A DNA stretch of 64,000 nt from Actimicrobium antarcticum. GTDB taxonomy: Bacteria > Pseudomonadota > Gammaproteobacteria > Burkholderiales > Burkholderiaceae_D. The position numbers and the translations under genes were made by a program. The notes below the pieces were generated by a model, which saw only the letters and a program-made list of their open reading frames with translations, did not search any database and was not told where the DNA came from. Location of the stretch: contig NZ_BAAAZE010000014.1 in the NCBI RefSeq assembly GCF_039536745.1, forward strand, positions 124,001 through 188,000, in the 5' to 3' direction. Shown here in pieces: positions 30,961-40,110 of the stretch (the stretch's first letter is position 1; every line of letters begins with the position of its first letter).

Positions 30961-31941
30961 TCAAAAACGGGTCTCTCGGGCAGCCCGCAAGAAGCTGTCA
31001 AGAATGGGAGTGCAGTCCAGCAGCTCAACGCCTCCTGCACGGTGAAATTCAGGGTGCCACTGCAAGCCCATGACGAAGGCAGCCTTGCGGTAACGGATAG
31101 CCTCAATAATGTTGTCCTCGCCCGAAACGGCCTCCACATTTAGTTCACGCCCCACATCACGAACGGCTTGGTGGTGAATGGAATTTACCAGCGGCGAGGT
31201 CTGTGTCGCAAACAGTTTGCGGAGAGATGATCCGTCAGGGAAGCGAACCGTGTGGCGGTTGCTGTCATACAAATCATTGACATGCGCAATCGCGGCGGGC
31301 ACGTCGGACGCGATATCTTGATACAGCGTGCCACCAAAGGCCACATTGATTAGCTGGCATCCGCGACAAATTCCGAGAACAGGTTTATCCGCTTCGATAA
31401 ATTCGTGCAGCAATTCAAGCTCGTACATATCTCTGGCGCGGTCTCCACTCCATTCCGGGCGGGTGGCTAGCTCGGAGTAACTCTGTGGCGATACATCCGC
31501 CCCACCCTGCAAAACCAGGCCGTCAAGGTGCTTGGCGTAATCACGTAGTCGGATATTGCTTGGGTGCAGCAGCCCGTTGGTATTGACTGTTGGAATCATG
31601 AAGACCATCACATCACGCGACATCACCCAGTGGGCAATGGATTCCTCAAGATACTGCAAGGTTTTGCCGCGCAATCCCTTTGCGCCAACCTCCGGATGAA
31701 AAATACGGGCGGACACACCGATTTTGAGCGTCCTGTGGGAAAGCTTTTTTCCGATCCGGTCAGTCAATGCGCGAATTCGTGCACCGAGGACGTTCAGGGA
31801 ATGCGTCCAGGGTGTTTCGTTTTGCGCGCGCTCCCAAGGCAAGGGCTCGCGCAGTGCCGGTGGCGCTGTTGCACTCGAAAGGGGTGGATCCGCAGGGGGC
31901 GGGGATGAGGCGGTTGTATTTTGTTCTGGGGGAATGGGCAT
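30961..31941 (-). CDS. Gamma-glutamyl-gamma-aminobutyrate hydrolase-like class I amidotransferase
   Basis: A 326-residue protein with a PuuD-type (peptidase C26) class I glutamine amidotransferase domain from about residue 72. The nucleophile elbow GICRGCQ places Cys192 as nucleophile. His296 and Glu298 in WHPEF complete the triad, and LQGGADVSP lies near residue 145. PuuD hydrolyses gamma-glutamyl-GABA in putrescine breakdown; other family members have different gamma-glutamyl substrates, so the substrate is uncertain. The first 70 residues are Pro/Ala-rich and look disordered. No other putrescine genes are nearby and no clear Shine-Dalgarno sequence precedes the start. Confidence 0.8.
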   Translation of the reverse strand: MPIPPEQNTTASSPPPADPPLSSATAPPALREPLPWERAQNETPWTHSLNVLGARIRALTDRIGKKLSHRTLKIGVSARIFHPEVGAKGLRGKTLQYLEESIAHWVMSRDVMVFMIPTVNTNGLLHPSNIRLRDYAKHLDGLVLQGGADVSPQSYSELATRPEWSGDRARDMYELELLHEFIEADKPVLGICRGCQLINVAFGGTLYQDIASDVPAAIAHVNDLYDSNRHTVRFPDGSSLRKLFATQTSPLVNSIHHQAVRDVGRELNVEAVSGEDNIIEAIRYRKAAFVMGLQWHPEFHRAGGVELLDCTPILDSFLRAARETRF

Positions 31942-32065
31942 GTAGTCAATTTCGTGTGGGAAATCAGTAGACAGCGCTTAATACTAAATTATCCCGGCTG
32001 TCCCGTCTTTCTTCTCGATTGATTTTCACAGTGCGCAGACACACATAGATCAGAATAACAATGAC

Positions 32066-32524
32066 TTACGGTGGCAGTGGCCTGACACGGGAGTCCATTG
32101 TCAGTTTCTGCAAACGATCGGTGAGGCGCCGATAGGTGTCGGGACTATTCATTTTCAAATAGGCCAGCCCATCAATCATTTTGTCGATAGATTGCTCGTC
32201 AGGTATGACCATTCCAGCTTTTGCAGCGTCAATTTGCTGCGACAGCGCCTTGAAGGCTGCCAGGGCGTGCCGCTCGTCCGGTGTTAGCCCATTGATCGGC
32301 ATGTGGTTGATCAACACGCTCATGACGTCGTTCAAGCGCCCCAACTGGCGACCGTAGCTGGCAACGTTTTCAATAATATTTCGCTCCATCTCGGGATCAC
32401 CAGATTTCATCGACACATTGAACAAGCCAATCTGACCGGATGGCTTGAATAAAAAACTCCAGGGATTGATGCTTTGTTGCAAGCTGGACGACATTAATCC
32501 GTCCAGCCATGGGTTGCCTGTCAT
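32066..32524 (-). CDS. Hypothetical protein, 152 residues
   Basis: I do not recognise this protein. It has no signal peptide or membrane segment. The central part is helical and charged (GDPEMERNIIENVASYGRQL) and the carboxy end is short and proline-rich (VRPLPP). GAGGGAG precedes the ATG, which supports a real gene. It lies upstream of the PuuD-like gene on the same strand with a 124-base gap. A 13-base palindrome lies 18 bases upstream of its start codon (32543-32555). Function unknown. Confidence 0.55.
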   Translation of the reverse strand: MTGNPWLDGLMSSSLQQSINPWSFLFKPSGQIGLFNVSMKSGDPEMERNIIENVASYGRQLGRLNDVMSVLINHMPINGLTPDERHALAAFKALSQQIDAAKAGMVIPDEQSIDKMIDGLAYLKMNSPDTYRRLTDRLQKLTMDSRVRPLPP

Positions 32525-32994
32525 GATAAATACTCCCTCAACATAGTGTCACTATTGAACGGAAATCAACGTCGGGCCTGTCTTTGCGCCCCCAATGCAA
32601 TTAATACGCTGATACCTTGCGTGCAAGCGCGACTGCTTTTCGCACCGGATACAGCCTCGTTGTTGGCTGCGCTGATTCAAATTTGACATGGCGAATCTCA
32701 ACGCATGAAGACATCGCCCAATATTTAGGTGTTTTTTTCCGCACCGCGTCGATCACATGGAAGTTTGAGGTTGGCATGCACTCCCAAGCTGCCGGGCAAG
32801 AGGCAAACCCATGAGCTACCCGGATCGTTGTATCGAGACAGCACAGAAACAGGCAAGTGCGACATACTTCGGCTCGCCGTAAATTCTGTGCGACGCCCAT
32901 CACGCAGACAAAGCTGCGTCCTTGCCATAAATGCCGGGTTTTGCTGCCCTGCCACACCCCTACCCGAACCGGATTCATCCGCATCGAGACAACC
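32525..32994. other. Intergenic region between divergent genes
   Basis: About 470 bases separate the 152-residue hypothetical gene (minus) from the Kef-type antiporter gene (plus). The palindrome ATAGTGTCACTAT is at 32543-32555 and a lone TTGACA at 32683-32688 has no good -10 partner. Open frames in this stretch are short, overlap each other and resemble no family, so I see no gene. Confidence 0.5.
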
Positions 32995-34791
32995 ATGGAA
33001 CATAGCCTGCTCGTCAACGCCTTGATTTACCTCGTCGCTGCAGTAATTGCCGTGCCCATCGCGCAACGTCTGGGCCTGGGTGCTGTCCTCGGCTATCTGC
33101 TGGCAGGCATTGCCATCGGCCCGTGGGGACTCGGTCTGATCAATGAAGTCGAGGACATCCTGCATTTCTCCGAGTTTGGTGTCGTCTTGCTCCTCTTTCT
33201 AATCGGGCTAGAGCTCGACCCGCAGCGTTTATGGTCTCTGCGCCGTCAAATCTTCGGCTGGGGTACGGCACAAGTCGGCTTGATCACACTTGCGCTGCTT
33301 GTAGCCGGCGTCAGCCTTGGCGTCGACTGGCGCACCTCCCTCATCGCCGCACTCGGTCTCTCACTGTCTTCAACGGCAATCGCGCTGGCCACGCTGGGTG
33401 AGCGCAACCTGATGGCAACACCCGCAGGGTCTGCAAGTTTTGCCATACTGCTGTTTCAGGATATGGCAGCAATTCCGATGATCGCCATCGTCCCGCTACT
33501 CGGAGCAAGCAGTGCTTCGACACATGGCGGAAACTGGCTGGCAGCAGCGAAGGTCATCGGTGTCATCGTGGCACTGATCGTTGGTGGTCGCTATCTCGTG
33601 CGTCCCATTTTGCGCATTATTGCCAAAACCGGGATGCGAGAAATTTTTACGGCTTTTGCCTTGCTGCTTGTCATTGCCATCGGCTTGCTCATGCAATGGG
33701 TCGGCATGTCGATGGCACTGGGTACATTTCTGGCCGGCGTTTTGCTGGCAGACTCCGAATATCGGCATGCACTGGAAACCGATCTGGAGCCGTTCAAGGG
33801 ACTACTGCTGGGACTGTTTTTTATTGCCGTCGGCATGTCCGTTGATTTCGGACTATTTCGCGCGCAACCGTGGGTCATCCTCGGATTGGTAACAGCATTC
33901 CTGTCGATCAAGACGCTGTTGCTGTACCTGCTCGCCAAGTGCTTTGGCATCCCGCGTGGACAACAGGCGTTGTTCGCATTCATGCTTTCACAAGGCGGCG
34001 AGTTTGCTTTCGTGGTGTTTGGCGCGGCGGCCACCGCCAAGGTTTTTTCTCAAGATATTGCTTCCCTGCTCGTGGTCGTGGTCGCACTGTCGATGCTGGT
34101 AACACCGCTGTTGCTGGTGTTCCATGATCGGATACTCGCACCCCGGCATCGCGCCGAATCACGGCGACCTGACGATCCGATTCAGCCACAGGACAATCCG
34201 GTCATCATTGCCGGCTTCGGTCGATTCGGCCAGATCGTCGGCCGCCTGCTACATGCCAACCGGATTGGCGTCACGGTGCTGGACCATGATCCGGATCAAA
34301 TTGATTTTCTGCGTAAATTTGGCTGGAAGGTCTTTTACGGAGACGCCACCCGGATTGATTTGCTCACCATCGCAGGCGCCGCCAAGGCACGCGCTCTGGT
34401 GGTGGCGATTGATCAGGTCGAAGACAGCCTTGCACTGGTCGATGCCGTTCGCGCAGCGTTTCCCGACTTGCCGATTCTGGCACGGGCGCGCAACGTGACG
34501 CATTATTATGAATTGATGGATCGTGGCGTGACCGTGCTGGAACGGGAAACCTTCGAGGCCGCGCTGCAGCTGGGTCGACAGGTGCTGCATCAACTTGGTT
34601 TCGGTGCGTTCCAGGCGCGCCGGGCTGCGAACAAATTTCGCAACCACAACATCAAAACCCTGTTGGCGGTGTATCCGTTTTACAAGGATCAGACCAAGAT
34701 GGTGTCGATGGCAAAGCAGGCGCGGGACGAGCTACAAGAGATGTTTTCGCGTGACGCCCAGCTGCGTGAAGGCGAGCCACGCGATCACTGA
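32995..34791 (+). CDS. Kef-type cation:proton antiporter with RCK domain
   Basis: A 598-residue CPA2-family antiporter. About twelve transmembrane segments fill residues 1-385. A charged linker leads to a TrkA-N/RCK nucleotide-binding domain beginning PVIIAGFGRFGQIVGRLL (GxGxxG). Length and layout match KefB/KefC, glutathione-gated potassium efflux systems; no separate KefF/KefG ancillary subunit gene is adjacent, so gating is uncertain. The frame is open upstream, but the ATG at 32995 begins the first membrane helix and matches family starts. Confidence 0.88.
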   Translation: MEHSLLVNALIYLVAAVIAVPIAQRLGLGAVLGYLLAGIAIGPWGLGLINEVEDILHFSEFGVVLLLFLIGLELDPQRLWSLRRQIFGWGTAQVGLITLALLVAGVSLGVDWRTSLIAALGLSLSSTAIALATLGERNLMATPAGSASFAILLFQDMAAIPMIAIVPLLGASSASTHGGNWLAAAKVIGVIVALIVGGRYLVRPILRIIAKTGMREIFTAFALLLVIAIGLLMQWVGMSMALGTFLAGVLLADSEYRHALETDLEPFKGLLLGLFFIAVGMSVDFGLFRAQPWVILGLVTAFLSIKTLLLYLLAKCFGIPRGQQALFAFMLSQGGEFAFVVFGAAATAKVFSQDIASLLVVVVALSMLVTPLLLVFHDRILAPRHRAESRRPDDPIQPQDNPVIIAGFGRFGQIVGRLLHANRIGVTVLDHDPDQIDFLRKFGWKVFYGDATRIDLLTIAGAAKARALVVAIDQVEDSLALVDAVRAAFPDLPILARARNVTHYYELMDRGVTVLERETFEAALQLGRQVLHQLGFGAFQARRAANKFRNHNIKTLLAVYPFYKDQTKMVSMAKQARDELQEMFSRDAQLREGEPRDH

Positions 34792-34793
34792 CA

Positions 34794-36476
34794 CTACGCC
34801 GTGGATGTGTGCACCGCTGGCCCGGATGCCCCCTCCGCTTTTGCAGCAGGAATGGAACCGACAACGACCATGCCGTATTTTTTCATGATTTTGTGATGCA
34901 AGCCAACCAATGATGACAACCGTGGATTGGCCGAATCAAGCCGGCGCGCGGTATCGATCAGTACTTTTGCCTGTTCGCCAAGTCGCTCGTCCCAGCCCAG
35001 ATGGTCCAGATATTTGAGGATGGCGACCGCCGCGTTGAAAACAACTTGCGGATTCTCGGGTAATTTTTTGACGGCTTCCATCATGGCTGCAACAGCGCCG
35101 ACATAATCCCCCTGGCGGGCTTTTTCTGCCCCTGAAGAAACCAGATCAACGACAATGCGCCGACTTTCCCTGGACGCACTTTCAGCCAGATCCGCACGTC
35201 CGGATTGCTCGAAGACGCTCATCGCTTTTGCCATGGCGGCACCGTTGGAAGCGTTATTCATGACGTCGACCATCACCTCGGAGGCGCTGCTGTCCATGTT
35301 ATGGTCCAGACAGTTCTTTGCCAACATCATTTTCATGTCAGTCGACAAACCAACATTTTCGCGACACGCTTCGACGGCCTTGGTCAATTCCTCGCCGGCG
35401 CGCTTGTCGTCACCAGTCTGCTTGAACAGCATCGCGGCTGAGATCGCATGACAGGCTTTGCCCTTGCCTGTCCCGGACGACGATTTTTCGAGGTCCCGGA
35501 TCAAGGTAGCAGCCTGGCTGGTATCGCCCTTGTGCACCAGCGTTCTGATTAAACGAACATGATCTTCGGGGTCGCGAAACTCCGAATAACGCGCTTTGGT
35601 AACGACCTGCTGAAACGCTTTTTCGGCAGTACCAACATCGCCGCCTTCCAATGCGACTTCCCCCAGTTTGCGCAACCGGCGCAGTGCATGGGGTGAGATG
35701 TCCACCGCACTTTGCAACACCGCCTGAGCGGACGATAAATTGCCGTTCGCTTCATGCGCCTTGGCCAGCCAGTCATAGGCATCCATGAATTGACTGTTCT
35801 CGGCAACCAACGAGACGAGCAAGGCCTCCGATTCGGCGAATTTTTCTTGCATGAATAATGTTTTTGCCAATCCCAGGCGGGCCCAGGCAACCGTACGCAT
35901 TTCGCACAACATGACATAAAGCGGCTCTGCCAACTGGGGTGAGCCAACCGAAATATATAGCTCTGCCCGCAGCCGAATGAAATCGGCCAGATAGCGCGGC
36001 TCCTTTGTCTCGCCCTCAATGCAGGCCACAATCGCCTGATCACTGTCACCACGTTCCATCAAACGGTGAACCTTCTCGAATACGGCACGCTTTTCGACAG
36101 CACGGGTGATACGCTCCATCAGCGTGTCGGTGGTAAATGGCTTGAGAATATAATCCGTCGGTGCCAGCTCCGCAGCACTCACGACTTTTTCATAAGCGCG
36201 CTCCGCCGTCACCATGAAAAAAATCGTGGAAAGTGAGATCAGTTTATTGTGGCGTACGTCCTCAAGGAATTGTTGACCATCCTGGCCATCCCCAAGGTCA
36301 TACTCGCACAAGATAATGTCGAAAGAGCGCGCCTGAAGCTGGCGGATTGCGGTTCCGGAACTCACGGCATGGTCAATTTTTTTTATTTCGCACAACGTCA
36401 GCATGTTGTGGAAATTGCCGCGCATGCCCGGTTGCGGCTCAATGATCAATGCCGTCAGGTTACGAAATTCTTTCAT
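34794..36476 (-). CDS. TPR protein with degenerate response-regulator receiver domain
   Basis: A 560-residue protein: residues 5-125 form a CheY-like receiver, and the rest consists of TPR-like helical repeats. The receiver keeps Thr90 and Lys112 (KPFT), but the usual acidic pair reads Glu13-Pro14 and the phosphoacceptor position appears to be Glu58 (ILCEYDLG), with Asp60 two residues later. It may therefore not be phosphorylated in the usual way. The ATG at 36474-36476 follows AGGA and lies just after a predicted promoter, which rules out the longer start. Partner proteins are unknown. Confidence 0.75.
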   Translation of the reverse strand: MKEFRNLTALIIEPQPGMRGNFHNMLTLCEIKKIDHAVSSGTAIRQLQARSFDIILCEYDLGDGQDGQQFLEDVRHNKLISLSTIFFMVTAERAYEKVVSAAELAPTDYILKPFTTDTLMERITRAVEKRAVFEKVHRLMERGDSDQAIVACIEGETKEPRYLADFIRLRAELYISVGSPQLAEPLYVMLCEMRTVAWARLGLAKTLFMQEKFAESEALLVSLVAENSQFMDAYDWLAKAHEANGNLSSAQAVLQSAVDISPHALRRLRKLGEVALEGGDVGTAEKAFQQVVTKARYSEFRDPEDHVRLIRTLVHKGDTSQAATLIRDLEKSSSGTGKGKACHAISAAMLFKQTGDDKRAGEELTKAVEACRENVGLSTDMKMMLAKNCLDHNMDSSASEVMVDVMNNASNGAAMAKAMSVFEQSGRADLAESASRESRRIVVDLVSSGAEKARQGDYVGAVAAMMEAVKKLPENPQVVFNAAVAILKYLDHLGWDERLGEQAKVLIDTARRLDSANPRLSSLVGLHHKIMKKYGMVVVGSIPAAKAEGASGPAVHTSTA

Positions 36477-36512
36477 TTTTTCCTGACGATTCAAGAGACA
36501 CGAAAACAATTC

Positions 36513-36541
36513 AGTATAGTACGTTGCTCATCCGGAACCAA
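36513..36541 (-). promoter_or_regulatory. Predicted promoter of the receiver-TPR gene
   Basis: TTGGTT (36536-36541) and TATACT (36513-36518) are 17 bases apart on the minus strand. The predicted start of transcription would be about 30 bases before the chosen start codon. Confidence 0.5.
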
Positions 36542-36733
36542 TTACAGAAGTTTCCGCCGAACATTTTTGTTTCAAATTCGCATATTCAGCGTCGCTGTTA
36601 TTTACCAAAAATTCCAGGGCAAACCCTGTACACGCCAGCCCAACGACGCCACTGGACATCAGGCCAATTCAATTTTATCGGCAATACCTGGCCATGCTAA
36701 CGTCCATCATGGTCACAGGTCCGAGGAGCAAAC

Positions 36734-37753
36734 ATGCAGATTCACACGCCATTCAATTGTTTCATGTTGATGTTAGGTCTTGCCTCAATACATCCTGCAG
36801 CAATGTCCGTTACACCGCAAAAACCAATCGCGCCAATTGCCACGCCAGCGACGCCTGTCATCGACCAATTTACGGTCAAGCCAGGTAACAAGACAGACCT
36901 CGGGACCGAACTCAAATTCTCCCTATTCGGTACACCCCGAGGTAAGGCCACCGTATCCATCGACGATGCGATCAAAGAACTTGCGCTTCAGGAAATACAG
37001 CCAGGCGTCTACGAAGGTACTTATACGCTACGCGCCATGGAAAACACCTCGGGTAGCATCAGTGCCATTGCCATGCTGGAGTCCGGCGGCACGACCGCCC
37101 AAGCCCGCCTGACCCAAGCGCCGATAAACGAAAGCAAGCCGCTTATCGCCAAAAACATTTCGCCGCGTGATGGCGAAACCGTTGTCACCAATCCGGTCTT
37201 GATTTCTGCAACATTCGATGACGTCGGCGGAATCGCCATCGATACCAAAACCGTCCGCATACTTCTGGCGGGCGAGGATGTCAGTCGCAATTCTGCAGTC
37301 ACCCCGCAATTTTTCAGTTATCGCAGCGAGCTTCAGCCAGGTAATTACGTCGTCGACGTCAGTGCGAAAGATGTCGCTGGCAGATCAATGCGCCAAACCT
37401 GGTCGTTCAACGTGGCAGCAGTCGCCGTTCCCGTGACGACCGTACTTCCGATGCAAATTACAAGTCATTCGAACAATGCGCAAGTCGGCGCTGAACCCAT
37501 TGAAATCCGCGGCCACACCGCGGCCGACACTCGATTGGAGGTACAGGTGCAGGCAGTAGCGGCAATTGCAGGCTTTTTCAGTCTGAGTCAGAAAGTGTTC
37601 ACACAGACACTGACATCGGATGCGAAAGGAAACTTCGTCTTTGTTTTCCAGCCAAAAGTGACGGTAGCCGGCACGCGTTACGAAGTCACGATCAACGCCA
37701 GCAAAGCTGACTTGACCAAAGAGTTCAAGCTGAACCTATTTCAGCAAAAATAG
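36734..37753 (+). CDS. Secreted protein with Ig-like beta-sandwich repeats, function unknown
   Basis: A 339-residue protein with a probable signal peptide (hydrophobic residues 8-23 ending PAAMS). The rest is rich in beta-strand patterns: PGVYEGTYTLRAMENTSG around residue 85, a segment resembling bacterial Ig-like domains near 140-225 (PGNYVVDVSAKDVAGRS), and a further domain to the end. I do not recognise a named family. GAGGAG precedes the ATG. It is transcribed divergently from the receiver-TPR gene across 257 bases; a functional link is not shown. Confidence 0.65.
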   Translation: MQIHTPFNCFMLMLGLASIHPAAMSVTPQKPIAPIATPATPVIDQFTVKPGNKTDLGTELKFSLFGTPRGKATVSIDDAIKELALQEIQPGVYEGTYTLRAMENTSGSISAIAMLESGGTTAQARLTQAPINESKPLIAKNISPRDGETVVTNPVLISATFDDVGGIAIDTKTVRILLAGEDVSRNSAVTPQFFSYRSELQPGNYVVDVSAKDVAGRSMRQTWSFNVAAVAVPVTTVLPMQITSHSNNAQVGAEPIEIRGHTAADTRLEVQVQAVAAIAGFFSLSQKVFTQTLTSDAKGNFVFVFQPKVTVAGTRYEVTINASKADLTKEFKLNLFQQK

Positions 37754-37761
37754 ACACGCCC

Positions 37762-38298
37762 TCACACATCGCCGATCACTGCCAGCACGCGCTCTACCGG
37801 ATCAAGCAATGCAGCCGCCGCCAACCGGATCTGCTCGGTCATGTGTTGCAATTGTTCGATCTCCGCATTGGCTTTATCGATGCTGATCTTGATTTGCTGT
37901 ACGAGTTCAGGAGTGCAAAACGCCCTGTTGCGGGCGGCGACCTCGACCAGATGAACGACACGGGCGCGAGTTTCAGCAATGTGCGAATTGGCGGTGGCCC
38001 GAAAGTCAGCTTCCAGCTCCAGCGCCGATACGCCCAGGGCACGACTGTCGTCGACCAACTCGCGGATCTCGCTGCGCGATCGTTCTTCTGAAAGAAGTAC
38101 CACTTTTCTGGGATCGCGACGAGGTGAGATGTTTCCCTCGGCTGAGGCTGCCATACCAACCCTGGATTGCTGCAGAGTGAGCAATCGTGCTGTATTTTCT
38201 GAGATTTTTTTGAGCAGCAGCTCGAACAGAACGCGCTGCAATTCGAGTTGTGAGAAGACGGCGCCGAAAGCGGCACCACCATTACCTGTTGAAAGCAT
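37762..38298 (-). CDS. Hypothetical helical protein, 178 residues
   Basis: No family recognised. The sequence is almost wholly helical, with heptad-like stretches near residues 75-105 and 130-165 (IKISIDKANAEIEQLQHM), so a coiled coil is likely. There is no signal peptide or membrane helix. GAGG precedes the ATG at a good distance. The layout recalls proteins with methyl-accepting or structural coiled coils, but nothing diagnostic is present. It ends nine bases from the convergent secreted-protein gene. Confidence 0.55.
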   Translation of the reverse strand: MLSTGNGGAAFGAVFSQLELQRVLFELLLKKISENTARLLTLQQSRVGMAASAEGNISPRRDPRKVVLLSEERSRSEIRELVDDSRALGVSALELEADFRATANSHIAETRARVVHLVEVAARNRAFCTPELVQQIKISIDKANAEIEQLQHMTEQIRLAAAALLDPVERVLAVIGDV

Positions 38299-38352
38299 CG
38301 TCAGACCTCGGCTTTCCCCGCAGACGCGGCGTGGTTGATTTACGGTTTATTA

Positions 38353-38381
38353 ATAGTAACTATCAGTATCAATAAAGTAAA
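38353..38381 (-). promoter_or_regulatory. Possible promoter of the 178-residue gene
   Basis: In an AT-rich stretch, TTTACT (38376-38381) and TACTAT (38353-38358) are 17 bases apart on the minus strand. Each matches only four of six consensus bases. Confidence 0.3.
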
Positions 38382-38426
38382 TTCAGCGGGCCTGATTTCC
38401 CTGACTATCGGTCTGGACAGCGCAAT

Positions 38427-39860
38427 TTACAACGCGGGTGCGGCAGGCGCTGCCCGCATGCGCCATGCGGCGACGATAGCAACGGCACACAACACGGTCA
38501 CAAACAGGAAGGTTTCATCGAAAGCGAGAATACGACCGGACGAGTCACTACCCGGCACCGCAGCACCGCCGCGATGACTTGCCAGTCGCCATTCCAGCAC
38601 GATGCCAACCATGCTTACACCGATCGCACCACCCAGCTGGCGCAGAAAGTTGAGGGTACTGGCACCTTGCGCGATCAAACCGTGCTCGACCCCGCGCATG
38701 GCGCCCAGGCTCAAGGCTGGCAACACGAAACCCAGGCCGATACGGCCGATGATGGTCCATGCCACCAGCGTTAGATAGCTGGTTCCCGACTGGCCAAAAG
38801 ACAGCAAACAAAAAGACACCGCCAGCAGGGCAAGACCGCTAGCCACCAGTCTGTTGGGCGGATAGCGGTCCGACATTTTACCTGCCAGCGGAATGGTAAT
38901 TGCCAGCACAATTCCCGCTGGCAGCAATACCAGCCCAGCTCGCGACGGTGAATATTCCATCGCCATTTGCAGATACACCGGTACCAGATAGGTCGAGCCA
39001 AACAAGCCCATGCCATAGATGAACGCCACTACCGAACCCATCGCGAACTGCCGATAACTGAACAGTTTCAGGTTCATCAGCGGCGCCTCTGTGCGCTGTT
39101 GCCACAAGATGAAGCCGATGAAGGAGAGCAGGCCTGTCACCAGCAGACCAGCGGCAAGGCGCAGATCGTCATGCAGATGCACCAGGCCATTCAGGACAGT
39201 CACCGTGCACAGGCCGGCGAGTAACAAGCCGCGCCAGTCCAGCGCACGGACCTCACCCATCATCGGTGAATTGGTCGACAGATATCGACGGATCAATACA
39301 AGCACCACCAGGCAAAACGGTACCACCACGAAAAAAATTGATTGCCAGCCAAAATGTTCGACCAGCACACCACCCACGCTGGGACCCACCGCCGGTGCAA
39401 GCACCACGCCAAAACCGAAAATGCCCATCGCCTTGCCCTGCTCTTTCAAGTCGAAGGCACGCAAGATCACGATGGCGGGTATCGGCTGCAGAACACCGGA
39501 AGCGAGCCCTTCGAGCACTCGCATCGACAGGAGCATCGGATAATTCACACTGAAGCCACCAATGACACCACCGATCAGCAACGCCACGATCGCCACCGTA
39601 TAGGTGCGTCGCAGACCATAGCGCAGCAGCAACCAGGGCGTCGTCAGCATCGACAGGGTCATGGCAAGCATGAAACCCGCTGACACCCATTGCGCGCGTT
39701 CCTGGCCGATATGAAAATGCTGGCTGAGGTCCGGGATGGCGACATTGACGATGGTCGAAGACAGGATGGATGCCATCGTCCCGATCATCACCGTCAGCAG
39801 GATTAGCCATTTGTGCCTGTCACCGTGGCGCAGGCGAAGTTCTTCAAAGGTGCTCGACAT
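38427..39860 (-). CDS. MFS multidrug exporter, DHA2 (EmrB/QacA) family
   Basis: A 477-residue inner-membrane transporter with about 14 hydrophobic segments. The amino-terminal part fits the DHA2 pattern (MASILSSTIVNVAIPDLSQH and RYGLRRTYTVA, the motif-A region). Such proteins export drugs or toxic metabolites against a proton gradient. No EmrA-like membrane-fusion gene or regulator lies next to it, so partners and substrate are unknown. It is ten bases downstream of a DUF2905 gene on the same strand. Confidence 0.85.
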   Translation of the reverse strand: MSSTFEELRLRHGDRHKWLILLTVMIGTMASILSSTIVNVAIPDLSQHFHIGQERAQWVSAGFMLAMTLSMLTTPWLLLRYGLRRTYTVAIVALLIGGVIGGFSVNYPMLLSMRVLEGLASGVLQPIPAIVILRAFDLKEQGKAMGIFGFGVVLAPAVGPSVGGVLVEHFGWQSIFFVVVPFCLVVLVLIRRYLSTNSPMMGEVRALDWRGLLLAGLCTVTVLNGLVHLHDDLRLAAGLLVTGLLSFIGFILWQQRTEAPLMNLKLFSYRQFAMGSVVAFIYGMGLFGSTYLVPVYLQMAMEYSPSRAGLVLLPAGIVLAITIPLAGKMSDRYPPNRLVASGLALLAVSFCLLSFGQSGTSYLTLVAWTIIGRIGLGFVLPALSLGAMRGVEHGLIAQGASTLNFLRQLGGAIGVSMVGIVLEWRLASHRGGAAVPGSDSSGRILAFDETFLFVTVLCAVAIVAAWRMRAAPAAPAL

Positions 39861-39870
39861 TACGCAGGTT

Positions 39871-40068
39871 TCATTTTAATAATTCGGCCGTCAGGATGAC
39901 CAGTGCCGAGACGACAAGCGTGGAGCCGAATGGCAGACAGAAGGGAAAACCGAAAAGCGTGAAGCGCACGTCGCCGGGTATCCGGCCGATGCCGAGCTTG
40001 CTCAGCCACGGCAACAGCACCGGAAAAATGATCAAACCGACAAAAATCACAGCCACCCAGCGTATCAT
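39871..40068 (-). CDS. DUF2905 membrane protein, copy A
   Basis: A 65-residue protein with two hydrophobic segments and the DUF2905 signature (WLSKLGIGRIPGDVRFTLFG). Function unknown. It resembles the gene just upstream (copy B) along its whole length, so the two arose by tandem duplication. Confidence 0.8.
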   Translation of the reverse strand: MIRWVAVIFVGLIIFPVLLPWLSKLGIGRIPGDVRFTLFGFPFCLPFGSTLVVSALVILTAELLK

Positions 40069-40110
40069 TGCATGCCTCTCAACAACGGCAAACCTGCCGA
40101 GTGGCCTATC

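Noticed and set aside
32601..33017. 138-codon minus-strand frame in the gap before the Kef-type gene
   Set aside because: Composition is unlike real proteins of this genome, it runs into the antiporter gene, and no ribosome binding site or family was seen.
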